Shown here in pieces: positions 1 through 8,033 of a DNA stretch of 8,501 nt. Position 1 is the stretch's first letter; each line of letters begins with the position of its first letter. Source of the DNA: Bacteroidota bacterium (GTDB lineage Bacteria > Bacteroidota > Bacteroidia > Chitinophagales > UBA2359); contig JAHDGP010000186.1 in NCBI GenBank assembly GCA_020627525.1, forward strand, positions 1-8,501, in the 5' to 3' direction. The notes beneath the pieces were generated by a model, which ran no database searches, was not told where the DNA came from, and was given only the letters and a program-made list of their open reading frames with translations. The position numbers and the translations under genes are program-made.

Positions 1-23
1 ATTTATGAATAGAAATAAATTAA

Positions 24-479
24 ATGAACCTAATTGAAGTCAAATCAGGCAAAAAGATAAGTGGGAAAATCAAAAAACTAACAGAGAAACAAGTAATTAA
101 ACTAAAAGGAAATCGTAAATTTCAATTTGATTGGTCAAAAGAATCTAAGAACGAAGTTTATGCTTTAGAAGAAAAAGGTACTACTGAAATTCTTGGTCTA
201 TGTTCCATAATTTATGAGCAAAAAGAGCTTAGGATTCACTTAAACTTAATTGACCTAATCAAGGAAAGAATAAATTAATAGATGGAATTCTGCTTAATTG
301 GTTATGTATGCGAAATTTCGTTCAAAAAAGGTTTTGACGGTTTCGTTTCATTACTACCAAAGACCAAGCTAATTGATTACTATCATGAAAAATTTGGATT
401 CGTTCACATGGGAAATTACATGGTTGTTTATTTAAACTTGTCACAAGCTATAATCTCTAAATACTTGAAAAATGAGTAA
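24..479 (+). pseudogene. Broken GNAT-like N-acetyltransferase gene
   Basis: Two pieces in the same frame, 24-278 (84 aa) and 282-479 (65 aa), are separated by consecutive TAA and TAG stops at 276-281. Together they look like one acetyltransferase of about 155-160 residues. The first piece carries the N-terminal strands (ELRIHLNLIDL near its end). The second carries the C-terminal half (CLIGYVCEISFKKGFDGFVS, then the PKTKLIDYY and FGFVHMG stretches). The missing link is partly readable in another frame: 263-289 gives GKNKLIDGI, resembling the Gly-rich acetyl-CoA loop that I recall preceding 'GCLIAYAC' in relatives. This suggests at least two small indels, one near 261-268 and one near 289-290, rather than a single nonsense change. 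The loss falls on the cofactor loop, so the product is probably inactive. The second piece could still start at ATG 282. The GNAT assignment rests on remembered family patterns. Its stop overlaps the next gene by 8 nt. Confidence 0.6.
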
Positions 480-1011
480 ATATGAAAAAATATATAAGAA
501 ACTACGCAAGACATTAACAGATGAGGAAATTGCTGACTCTATGTTAATTCCAGCTGACTTAAGTGTAAAAGAAAAGAAAAAAGCTGATGAAGAGCTAAGA
601 GCTTTTAGATTTAAATTGTTGAATGAAATGACAGAAGATCAAAGAATCTATTCTGACCTTCTTCGCTTGCGATATCAAATAGAAAGTTATTTAGAGGAAG
701 ATTTTTTTGACAAAAAAAAATCATTTGGTAAACAATTATCAGAATATGTTAGAATATTAAATAGAACAAAGAAAAAAGTATCAGAAGATTTAAATGTTCA
801 TTATACAAGATTTAGCAGAATATTGAATGATAGAGAAGAACCGAATATCGAATTTGTCTATAGGCTAGAGAAACATTCTGGTGAATTGATTCCTGCCTTG
901 ACTTGGTGGAGGTTAATTACTAAAAAACAAGAGTTTGAAATCAAACAGGATAAAAAAACTAGAAAAAAAGAAGCTTCTCAGGTAAAGAATGCTGTCATTT
1001 ATGAAGCATGA
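472..1011 (+). CDS. Small helix-turn-helix protein, possible antitoxin/regulator
   Basis: This 179-residue basic protein is probably cytoplasmic and DNA-binding. Residues 1-20 (MSKYEKIYKK... TDEEIADS) and the later WWRL (145-148) match a conserved Bacteroidota protein type I recall, usually annotated as hypothetical or XRE-like. Residues 84-137 have a helix-turn-helix layout. A first helix (KQLSEYVRILNRT) precedes KKVSEDLNVHYTRFSRILN, whose second half would be the recognition helix, and then EEPNIEFVYRLEKHSG. The N-terminal 75 residues look helical and may dimerise or contact a partner. The C-terminal tail (150-179) is Lys-rich. ATG 472 lies inside the end of the broken GNAT gene (ATGAGTAA overlap), so the two were probably translated together. 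That supports a toxin/antitoxin-like or enzyme/regulator pair. Any promoter lies left of the window, as none is evident internally. The frame is intact although its partner is broken. The HTH call is fairly safe; the antitoxin role is inference. Confidence 0.7.
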   Translation: MSKYEKIYKKLRKTLTDEEIADSMLIPADLSVKEKKKADEELRAFRFKLLNEMTEDQRIYSDLLRLRYQIESYLEEDFFDKKKSFGKQLSEYVRILNRTKKKVSEDLNVHYTRFSRILNDREEPNIEFVYRLEKHSGELIPALTWWRLITKKQEFEIKQDKKTRKKEASQVKNAVIYEA

Positions 1012-1101
1012 AAAATAAGAAAGTGTATAAAAAAAATCTAATAGGCTACAGCAGTTAACTAAGGAGCGCCAGTACTTTATTCAAAAATCCATAAACAAAA
1101 A

Positions 1102-3456
1102 GTGAAAGTCTGTATTGCAGAAAAACCAAGTGTAGCTAAAGAAATTGCTTTAGTCATAGGAGCCAAAACCAGAAAAGATGGTTACTTTGAAGGCAATGGC
1201 TATCAAGTTACTTGGACTTTTGGGCATTTTTGCACTTTACTCCCACCACAAGACTACAAGCCGCAATGGAAACGATGGGACCTAAACAGCTTACCAATGT
1301 TGCCTGATTTTTTCAAGACCAAATTGAAGGATGATAGTGGTGTTAAAAAACAGTTTAAAGTCATCAAAGGGCTTTTTAAAAAAGCATCGCTTGTTATTAA
1401 TTGTGGGGATGCAGGGACAGAAGGAGAGCTGATACAAAGATGGGTGATTAAGGAAGCTTCTTATAAAGGAGCAACGCAGCGATTATGGATTTCTTCCCTA
1501 ACTTCCGAAGCAATAAAAAAAGGATTTGAAGATTTAAAACCAGCAAGTAATTTTGATAATCTGTATTATGCGGCAAGCTCAAGAGCTATTGGTGACTGGC
1601 TGTTGGGAATGAATGCAACTCGATTGTACACCTTGAAATATGGTGGGTATAAACAGGTGCTATCTATTGGAAGAGTACAGACTCCTACCTTGGCAATGCT
1701 GGTAAAAAGACATCGTGAGATTGAACGTTTTGTACCAAAGGCGTATTGGGAATTACACACTGTTTATCGCAATGTCACTTTTAAAAATACAACTGGTAAG
1801 TTTGAAAAAATAGAAGAAGGACAAAAACTGCTAGCGCAAGTTAAGGGCAAGGATTTAGTCGTTACCAAAGTTGAAAAAAAGGACGGCAAGGAATATGCTC
1901 CAAAACTATATGACCTGACAAGCCTCCAAGTACATTGCAACAACAAGTATGGATTTACCGCAGATCAAACATTGAAAATTGTACAGAAATTATATGAAAT
2001 GAAAGTCGTTTCATATCCGAGGGTAGACACAACTTATCTGCCAGAAGATGTGTATCCTAAAGTTCCTGGTATCTTAAAAAAACTAACTAATTATAGTCAG
2101 TTTACCGCTCAGCTATTGAATGATAAAATTAGAAAATCTAAAAATGTTTTTAATGATAAAAAAGTAACGGATCATCATGCCATAATTCCGACAGGTGAGC
2201 AGCAACACCTTAGCAACGATCAGCAGCAAGTTTATGATATGATCGTAAGACGTTTTTTGGCCGTATTTTTTCCAGATTGTAAAGTTGCTAGAACGACTGT
2301 AAACGCAGCAGTCGATAAAGTCCAATTTGTTGCAAAAGGTAAGGAAATTATTGATGAAGGATGGCGGGTATTGTTTCCCAAAAAGGCTAAATCGGCAAAG
2401 AACAAAGAGGCTGATGATAACAAAGTGCTGCCCTCTTTTAAAGTAGGAGAAAAAGGACCTCATCAACCTAGTTTGTTAGAAAAAATGACCATACCTCCCG
2501 CTTACTATACAGAAGCTTCCTTGCTAAGAGCGATGGAAACGGCTGGTAAACAAGTAGAGGACGAGGAGCTACGTGAACTTATGAAGGCCAATGGAATTGG
2601 TAGACCATCCACACGTGCAAATATTATAGAAACACTTTTCAGAAGGAAATATTCCTTCCGTAGAAAAAAGCAAATCTTACCAACAGAAATGGGCATTCAG
2701 CTGATAGAAACCATTAAAAATCAGCTTCTGATTTCGGCAGAACTTACTGGTCAATGGGAAAAACGTCTTAAGGAAATTGAACTTGGCACTCATAGTCCAA
2801 AATCATTTATTAGAGACATGAAAAAAATGGTTGATGATTTAGTGGCGGAAGTAAGACTCGAAAAAAATGTAAAACGATTTATAGCTCCCGCAAATAACTC
2901 GTATCCTAAATCTTCTGAAAAGCCAAAAGAAAAAAAGAAGACTACCCAAAAAAAGACCAAAGCTTCGACAACAAAAAAGTCAATGGTCTGTCCAAGGTGC
3001 ACCATTGGGGCTGTTGTAAAAGGGAAGACTAGATATGGATGTACTCAATATAAAAATGGATGTACATTTGCGTTTCCATTTGTTTTTATGGGTAAAAAAA
3101 TCAGCGATAACCAAGTGAAAAGACTAGTCGATAAAGGATCGACTGTAAAACTCAAAGGCTTTAAAACAGAAAGTGGGAAAGTGGATGGAATGATCATTAT
3201 CAATGATGCTAAGCAAATCAAATTTAAAGCAATAGATAGTACAGGTGCAAAGGCAATAGTGAAAAAAACTAATTCCACAGATATGCCGATATGCCCAAAG
3301 TGTAAGAAGGGAAATTTGATTAAAGGAAAAAGGGCTTATGGTTGTTCACTCTGGAAAACGAATTGTGATTTTAACTACAGGTTTGCAGATATAAAAAAGA
3401 AAGCGGCTGGTCGAAAATTGACCAAGGCTTTGGTTTTAGAAATAATCAGTAGTTGA
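1102..3456 (+). CDS. topB: DNA topoisomerase III (type IA, TopB)
   Basis: This 784-residue type IA topoisomerase cuts one DNA strand through a 5'-phosphotyrosine and passes another strand, which decatenates DNA and resolves recombination or replication intermediates. The N-terminal TOPRIM domain (about 1-135) has E7-K8 and the acidic loop D103-A-G-T-E107-G-E. The central domain shows GRVQTPTL (190-197). The active-site Tyr is Y305, in SYPRVDTTYL with R307. DHHAIIPT (357-364) and GIGRPSTRA (498-506) follow. A Lys-rich linker (about 594-628) leads to two zinc ribbons, C630/C633/C647/C654 and C731/C734/C748/C755. Between them is a topoisomerase C-terminal-repeat-like segment (about 660-715). It is longer than E. 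coli TopB (653 aa) because of this tail. The GTG start is chosen because MKVCIAEKPS matches the family N-terminus and no ATG lies between the in-frame TAA at 1060 and this codon. AAGGAG at 1061-1066 is too far away to serve as its RBS. It is convergent with the helicase gene. A T-run at 3476-3483 has no clear stem before it. Confidence 0.95.
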   Translation: MKVCIAEKPSVAKEIALVIGAKTRKDGYFEGNGYQVTWTFGHFCTLLPPQDYKPQWKRWDLNSLPMLPDFFKTKLKDDSGVKKQFKVIKGLFKKASLVINCGDAGTEGELIQRWVIKEASYKGATQRLWISSLTSEAIKKGFEDLKPASNFDNLYYAASSRAIGDWLLGMNATRLYTLKYGGYKQVLSIGRVQTPTLAMLVKRHREIERFVPKAYWELHTVYRNVTFKNTTGKFEKIEEGQKLLAQVKGKDLVVTKVEKKDGKEYAPKLYDLTSLQVHCNNKYGFTADQTLKIVQKLYEMKVVSYPRVDTTYLPEDVYPKVPGILKKLTNYSQFTAQLLNDKIRKSKNVFNDKKVTDHHAIIPTGEQQHLSNDQQQVYDMIVRRFLAVFFPDCKVARTTVNAAVDKVQFVAKGKEIIDEGWRVLFPKKAKSAKNKEADDNKVLPSFKVGEKGPHQPSLLEKMTIPPAYYTEASLLRAMETAGKQVEDEELRELMKANGIGRPSTRANIIETLFRRKYSFRRKKQILPTEMGIQLIETIKNQLLISAELTGQWEKRLKEIELGTHSPKSFIRDMKKMVDDLVAEVRLEKNVKRFIAPANNSYPKSSEKPKEKKKTTQKKTKASTTKKSMVCPRCTIGAVVKGKTRYGCTQYKNGCTFAFPFVFMGKKISDNQVKRLVDKGSTVKLKGFKTESGKVDGMIIINDAKQIKFKAIDSTGAKAIVKKTNSTDMPICPKCKKGNLIKGKRAYGCSLWKTNCDFNYRFADIKKKAAGRKLTKALVLEIISS

Positions 3457-3491
3457 GATCATGTTGAGGCTTTGATTTTTTTTAGCATTCC

Positions 3492-6400
3492 TTAGAAAAG
3501 TGTCAAGGCATTTTCCACAGGAACAATTTCTGAATCGCCAACATAGACAAGGTATAACTGAATGTTGTTGTAAAGATTTAAGTTGTTGAGAATGCTGCCA
3601 TAGCGTTGAATTTGCTGAACGTGCTTTTCTGTTTGGACTTGTTTTTTGTAATCCACTACTACTGCTTTTTTATCAGCTTCATTTATGAGCACAAGGTCTG
3701 GTTTGTACATTTCACCATTACAAATGATGGTGTTTTCGGCAATGGTTTTCCAATCACCTTCAAACCAATCTTTGAAAATTTCATTCTTGTAGAGTTTCTG
3801 GATTTGTGTTTTAATAGGATCACGATCTTGTTTATCTAATTGCTTTTCTCTGATCAATAAAGTGAGTAGCCAATCAAGCTTATCTATTTTGTTCATTCGT
3901 TCTAACACATAATGAACTTTGATTCCCATTTGAATTTTTCTGGCTTTTGCATCATCTAAAATTTCACTGTAGTTTTCTTCTTCGCAGCGAATCTGTATTT
4001 TGTTTTGATATGGTTGATTGAAATAATTTTGAAGAACAGTGTTGTCTGAAAAGTGGGCTGGTTCTTCATTTGTATCACTATTGTCAATTATTGTTAAATT
4101 TAAATTGTCGGGTGACCAATTGCTTTTAAATTCAAATTCATTGCTGCTAAAAATATTCAACATAATTTTATTGAAGGATTTTAATTCACTTCCAGCAGAT
4201 CTTGATGGTGGCTGATCTGCATAAACGAAAAGTTTGTTTTTAACACGTGTAAATGCAACATAAGCAAGGTTGAGAGATTCAACTAAATTTTCTGAAAATT
4301 CCTCATAATAGGTTTCTTCAAAGAGAGATTCTTTTAGTTTGCTGCTGAATAAAACAGGAACGACACCCATTTGATCAAAAGGCGGTTCTTTTGAATCATC
4401 CACCCAAAGCTTGGTTCCAGCCTTTGTAGCGAAGCTGTAATTGGCAAAAGGTAAAAATACAACATCCGATTCAAGTCCTTTTGATTTGTGTATGGTCAAA
4501 ATTTGAATGGCGTCTTTGCCTTCTGCTGATAATATCGAAATGCGGTCTTTGTTTTCAATCCAGTATTCTAGAAAGTCGGCAATGTTGGTTGTTCCTTTTT
4601 GGCTTAGCTCAATACAAATGTCTTGAAAGCGTTGAACGTAGATATTGGGTTTTTTATTTAGTCCTAAAATGTAAATGAGTTCTTCGATGACTTCGAGTAG
4701 GGCTTTTCTACTTAGCTCATGGCTGTTTTCCGAAATAGATTTTGGGATGATTTTTTTGAACAGGCTGTCGACTTGTTCTGTTTCGATTTTTTCTGAAACT
4801 TCAGGAGTCAACTCTTCTTCAAGCGTTTCATCTTCTTTGTAAATTTTATCAATACGGTAATCAGTAAATAGTAAATGCAGTTCTTCTAATTCAATACCAA
4901 AGTACTGAGAATATTGATAGAGTAAACGGCTTTTTATAAGATCATCAAATTCATTGTTAAGATAAAAAAGAATGCTGATCAACAGTTGAATGACAACGGT
5001 ATTTTTGATCAATAACGATTGTTGTGTGATAAATGGAATCTCTTCCTTGTTCAAATGATCCGCAATGAAAATGTTCTCTTGATTGCCTCTTGATAAAATC
5101 AACATTTTACTGTAAGAAATACCAGTCTCTTTGCATTTTCTAATATCATTGACAAGTGCCTCAACAATTTGCTCCTTAGTAGGAATGATTTCACCATCTT
5201 TCTTTTTGTTGAAAAATTGAATGTTGACACTGCCACCATTTTCCTTTTGTGGAATTTGTTCTATAGAATCATAAGCGGATAAAATTAAGTCTTCATATTT
5301 GTTGTCTTCCAAATTTCCCAGCATTGTTTTTGCCAATTTGAAAAATGCATTGTTGAAGCGAACAATATTGCCTTTAGTCCTGTAGTTATTTTTTAGGTTT
5401 TCTACTTTTGTTTGGCTTGAAAAATTTCTTAGATCATCCTGAACTTGTTGTAGCAGCAGTTTCATATTTCCACCACGCCATCTGTAAATAGATTGTTTTA
5501 CATCTCCCACAATCAAAACCTGATTACCTTCTGATAGTGCATTTTTTACAATGGGTAACAAGTTGTGCCATTGGTAATCTGAAGTGTCTTGAAATTCATC
5601 TATCAAAATATGGCGGTATTGACTCCCTACTTTTTCAAGGATAAAAGGCGCATCCTGATCTTTGATGATTTCTTTGATTAAAACATTGGTGTCGGAAATG
5701 AGGAGGATATTATTTTCATCACGATACTTTTTAAGCTCAGAAGCAATGGCTGTCAGTAGTCCATAAGTGTGAATGGTTTGCGAAGCTATTTTGAAAGAGT
5801 TGTAGTGTGTCAAATTTTCTTCATAAAATGCAAAACAGTCTCTAGCGATTTTGTTTAGTCCTGCATTTGCAACAGTTTCAATGTCTTCAAACTTTGTACT
5901 TTTTTTAGCGCACCAACCCGTACCAGATTCTAAGATTCCTAAAAACGTTTTAGTAAAATCATAATCTTTGGCTGGAATTTTATTATAAAACAATGTAGCA
6001 GTACCAGCTTTGAAGTCAGCTGCTTTTAAGTTGTGTTTCTCAATCAAGTTAGTAGCTTGGTTTGCAAATGATTGCATTTGTTTCTCGAAGCCAACAACTT
6101 TCTCTCGTATTTCTTTGCTTATTTTTTTTAAGTTAGAAAGCTCTAAATTACCTTTTCTTGAAATTTCAAAAAAACGTTCTTTAAACAATTCTTGCCCCAT
6201 TTCTTGGATTTCCTTATCTACAGTCCAGCCCTTGTCGTCTTCTAGTTTTTCACTAGAAAATTTATTCATCCACTGTGTGAGGTCAGGATAGTTTTTAAGA
6301 TTTTCGTAAAGAGAATCAAGCGCAGACTGTAGTGCTTTTTCTTGGTCGAGGTCAATGGTATATTTAGGAGGTAGGTTTAATTCTCTTGAAAAAGAACGAA

Positions 6401-6746
6401 TTATTTTAGTAAAAAAACTATCAATGGTACTTACTTCAAATCGAGCATAATTGTGTAAAATGTTTCTAAGTGCTTTTTTACTGTTTTCCTGGATTGGTGC
6501 GTTTGTATTGTTTTGTTGAAATTCTTCTTTTATAGCCGCCAACATTTCGCTTTCTTCCCCTTCCACAATTGCTGTAAGCTCTTCAATGATTCGAGTTTTC
6601 ATTTCTTCCGTTGCCTTATTGGTAAAAGTAATTGCCAACAAATGCTTGAAGTCATTAGGGTTTTTGATAATGATTTTCAAGTATTCTTTAACAAGGGTAA
6701 ATGTTTTACCTGAACCAGCGGAGGATTTGTAAATCGTTAAGGGCAT
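3492..6746 (-). CDS. UvrD-type helicase with C-terminal RecB-like nuclease (AddA/RecB type)
   Basis: This 1084-residue protein combines an SF1A 3'-5' helicase with a PD-(D/E)XK nuclease, the layout of AddA and RecB, which process double-strand breaks for RecA loading. Helicase motifs in order are Walker A SSAGSGKT (8-15, K14), motif Ia ITFTNKATEEM (39-49), motif II IDEFQDTS (D383-E384), motif III VGDVKQSIYRWRGG (413-426), motif V LTIHKSKGLE (H753) and motif VI YVAFTRVKNKL (R834). The nuclease domain begins near 930 with GIKVHYVLERM (H945). Its metal-binding set is D1017 (KPD), then D1032-Y-K1034, followed by QQIQRY. All catalytic positions appear present, so it should be active. B. subtilis AddA is somewhat longer (about 1230). 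Such enzymes normally pair with an AddB-like subunit, which is not in this window. The start is the first ATG placed correctly before Walker A, with AAAGGA about 15 nt upstream. The 3' end faces topB. Confidence 0.93.
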   Translation of the reverse strand: MPLTIYKSSAGSGKTFTLVKEYLKIIIKNPNDFKHLLAITFTNKATEEMKTRIIEELTAIVEGEESEMLAAIKEEFQQNNTNAPIQENSKKALRNILHNYARFEVSTIDSFFTKIIRSFSRELNLPPKYTIDLDQEKALQSALDSLYENLKNYPDLTQWMNKFSSEKLEDDKGWTVDKEIQEMGQELFKERFFEISRKGNLELSNLKKISKEIREKVVGFEKQMQSFANQATNLIEKHNLKAADFKAGTATLFYNKIPAKDYDFTKTFLGILESGTGWCAKKSTKFEDIETVANAGLNKIARDCFAFYEENLTHYNSFKIASQTIHTYGLLTAIASELKKYRDENNILLISDTNVLIKEIIKDQDAPFILEKVGSQYRHILIDEFQDTSDYQWHNLLPIVKNALSEGNQVLIVGDVKQSIYRWRGGNMKLLLQQVQDDLRNFSSQTKVENLKNNYRTKGNIVRFNNAFFKLAKTMLGNLEDNKYEDLILSAYDSIEQIPQKENGGSVNIQFFNKKKDGEIIPTKEQIVEALVNDIRKCKETGISYSKMLILSRGNQENIFIADHLNKEEIPFITQQSLLIKNTVVIQLLISILFYLNNEFDDLIKSRLLYQYSQYFGIELEELHLLFTDYRIDKIYKEDETLEEELTPEVSEKIETEQVDSLFKKIIPKSISENSHELSRKALLEVIEELIYILGLNKKPNIYVQRFQDICIELSQKGTTNIADFLEYWIENKDRISILSAEGKDAIQILTIHKSKGLESDVVFLPFANYSFATKAGTKLWVDDSKEPPFDQMGVVPVLFSSKLKESLFEETYYEEFSENLVESLNLAYVAFTRVKNKLFVYADQPPSRSAGSELKSFNKIMLNIFSSNEFEFKSNWSPDNLNLTIIDNSDTNEEPAHFSDNTVLQNYFNQPYQNKIQIRCEEENYSEILDDAKARKIQMGIKVHYVLERMNKIDKLDWLLTLLIREKQLDKQDRDPIKTQIQKLYKNEIFKDWFEGDWKTIAENTIICNGEMYKPDLVLINEADKKAVVVDYKKQVQTEKHVQQIQRYGSILNNLNLYNNIQLYLVYVGDSEIVPVENALTLF

Positions 6747-6765
6747 AAATTACGTTCTGATCCTT

Positions 6766-6796
6766 TGAAGATACAAAAATTATGAGAAAGCGAAAA
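6766..6796 (-). promoter_or_regulatory. Possible Bacteroidota-type promoter for the helicase-nuclease gene
   Basis: Read on the - strand, TATCTTCA (6773-6766) resembles the TAnnTTTG -7 element. A TTTT tract at 6796-6793 sits 19 nt upstream, about where the -33 TTTG-like element is expected. Transcription would begin near 6760, giving a short leader before the ATG at 6746. The match is partial (TTCA instead of TTTG), so the position is better support than the sequence. Confidence 0.33.
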
Positions 6797-6846
6797 GTGA
6801 TAGTGAATTGTGATGTTAGATAGTTGGATTGTATGAAAGTGCCTTT

Positions 6847-6892
6847 AAAATAAAAATGGTTAAGCGAAGAAACTATTTTCTCCACTTAACCA
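6847..6892 (-). terminator. Rho-independent terminator of the 250-aa gene
   Basis: The arms 6857-6872 and 6877-6892 (TGGTTAAG outer part, 4-nt loop) form a 16-bp stem. On the - strand every position pairs, with two G-U wobbles. The same two positions are C/A mismatches on the + strand. On the - strand the stem is followed by TTTTTATTTT (6856-6847). It lies about 46 nt beyond the stop codon of the gene at 6939-7691 and upstream of the helicase gene promoter, so the two - strand genes are probably separate transcription units. Confidence 0.85.
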
Positions 6893-6938
6893 ATATTTTT
6901 AACAAGAATTCGAATAGTATGAAATCCTGCTTGTAAAA

Positions 6939-7691
6939 TTATATACTATCCCAAATAGCTGAAATATTTTCACATCCAGCTTCAATATTTTGAAACCTTC
7001 TTTTTATACTATTTGGACAAGGAAAAAGAGAGTCATTGAAAATGTCATAAGTTAAACATAATGCACTTTTTACGGTTTCGTTATTTTCACTATAATTTTC
7101 AGTAAAGTGCTTAAGAATAGAAGAAATATATTCTCTGCATTCAATATATTTATTATAGTCCATGTTATAATTTTTACTTTCTCTATTAAGTTTATTGGAT
7201 TTACTTATTTGTATTTTCATAGACCCTATAAAGACTTTGTCCCGAATATTATATTTTATTATTACATCTGGGTTTACACTTATTTTAACTCCTTTAATAT
7301 ATAATTTGCGCTTTTTATTTGAATTTGATTCAATAGAATATTTATTAAAACGAAAGTTAGAAAAATTAAAATTTAGCACTTTGTTTAATGCATCAATAGA
7401 GGAGTCTTTTGTTGTTTGTTGATACGAATTATTAACTTCTTTTAATTTGAGTCGTTGAATGCAATCTTCTAAAATTGTTTTATCTAAGTTATTTATTAAA
7501 AACTGTTTGATCGCTGCTATTGCCTCATTGTATCTTGTATAGCAAAACTTGTTTTCTAATGGATATTTAAATTGTTCTAAAATTTTTCTCTGCTTAGCAG
7601 GTTTGGTAGTTAAATATTCACCAAGTTTATTTATTGAAATAACAGGTGAACTGATAATATTGTTATTTTTTTTGTACACTATTGTACTCAT
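6939..7691 (-). CDS. Uncharacterised 250-aa protein, possible degenerate PD-(D/E)XK fold
   Basis: I cannot name the function. The pattern fits a conserved hypothetical family of about 250 residues that I recall from several phyla. Its marks here are an N-terminal VISINKLGEYL and AKQRKILEQFKYP (about 17-44), then RYNEAIAAIKQFL (53-65). Next comes a central GVKISVNPDVIIK (134-146) followed by GSMKIQISKSNKL (156-168), and a C-terminal IKRRFQNIEAGCENI then W247. The central PD (141-142) followed 17 residues later by S-M-K159 resembles a PD-(D/E)XK core in which the second acidic residue is replaced by Ser. That reading is speculative. No signal peptide or membrane segment is visible. The protein is rich in Asn (about 31 of 250), Lys, Ser and Ile, and the gene is visibly more A/T-rich than topB, which may reflect recent transfer. 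It is monocistronic, with its own terminator at 6847-6892. ATG 7691 is the first in frame and gives MSTIVYKK, a plausible start; no clear Shine-Dalgarno sequence is present. Confidence 0.8.
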   Translation of the reverse strand: MSTIVYKKNNNIISSPVISINKLGEYLTTKPAKQRKILEQFKYPLENKFCYTRYNEAIAAIKQFLINNLDKTILEDCIQRLKLKEVNNSYQQTTKDSSIDALNKVLNFNFSNFRFNKYSIESNSNKKRKLYIKGVKISVNPDVIIKYNIRDKVFIGSMKIQISKSNKLNRESKNYNMDYNKYIECREYISSILKHFTENYSENNETVKSALCLTYDIFNDSLFPCPNSIKRRFQNIEAGCENISAIWDSI

Positions 7692-7843
7692 TTGTATTGT
7701 TTAAAATTAAAAAATAGATAGCTCTTAAAAACCTTGTGGTTTATTTTGTTAAAGTGAGTATCTTTTTGAAAAAGGAAAAAATTTAAACCTTAAAAGTATC
7801 GACTTTGATATTTTAATGATTTAATTGTAGTTCAATATATATC

Positions 7844-7858
7844 TATGTTCGAAACATA
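7844..7858. repeat. Perfect short inverted repeat TATGTT-CGA-AACATA
   Basis: Six-base arms surround a CGA centre, the size of a dimeric repressor operator. On the - strand the right half reads TATGTTTC, one base from TAnnTTTG, so it might overlap a promoter for the 250-aa gene about 150 nt downstream. In sequence this A/T-rich such palindromes also arise by chance. Confidence 0.3.
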
Positions 7859-7895
7859 AACACTTACAGTTGTGTATAACTAGATTTAAAATCAA

Positions 7896-7926
7896 ACTGA
7901 TTTTAATAGAATAATATGTATACTTG
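7896..7926 (+). promoter_or_regulatory. Possible + strand promoter
   Basis: TATACTTG at 7919-7926 matches TAnnTTTG at all but one position and is followed by CAAAA, as is common for such boxes. The -33 region (7896-7899, ACTG) is a weak match to TTTG with a 19-nt spacer. A transcript starting near 7932 would run into the hairpin terminator at 8056-8078, giving an RNA of about 145 nt. Confidence 0.3.
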
Positions 7927-8033
7927 CAAAACAAAAGGGGAATGGCTATTTGACTAATGAGATCATCAAGCCAAACCCTATTACCATATCACACAGGTAT
8001 AGAGATAAAGTTAATGATACAATATCGCTAACC

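Noticed and set aside
1061..1066. AAGGAG as the ribosome binding site of topB
   Set aside because: It lies about 36 nt before the GTG and no usable start codon follows it at normal spacing. The family N-terminus fixes the start at 1102.
3424..3485. Imperfect direct repeat GGCTTTG...TTTTAG at the end of topB
   Set aside because: It is short and A/T-rich and consistent with chance; no duplication boundary is visible.
3457..3491. Shared terminator between the convergent topB and helicase genes
   Set aside because: There is an eight-T run at 3476-3483 but no stem of useful length before it, and no good hairpin on the other strand.
7107..7422. Two overlapping + strand ORFs of 65 and 75 codons
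   Set aside because: They lie opposite the 250-aa gene, have a low-complexity Phe/Ile-rich composition typical of antisense reading, and resemble no known protein.
7957..8031. 24-codon ORF (MRSSSQTLLPYHTG...) on the + strand
   Set aside because: It is too short, has no ribosome binding site and no recognisable similarity. A neighbouring frame is open over the same bases, so neither is convincing.
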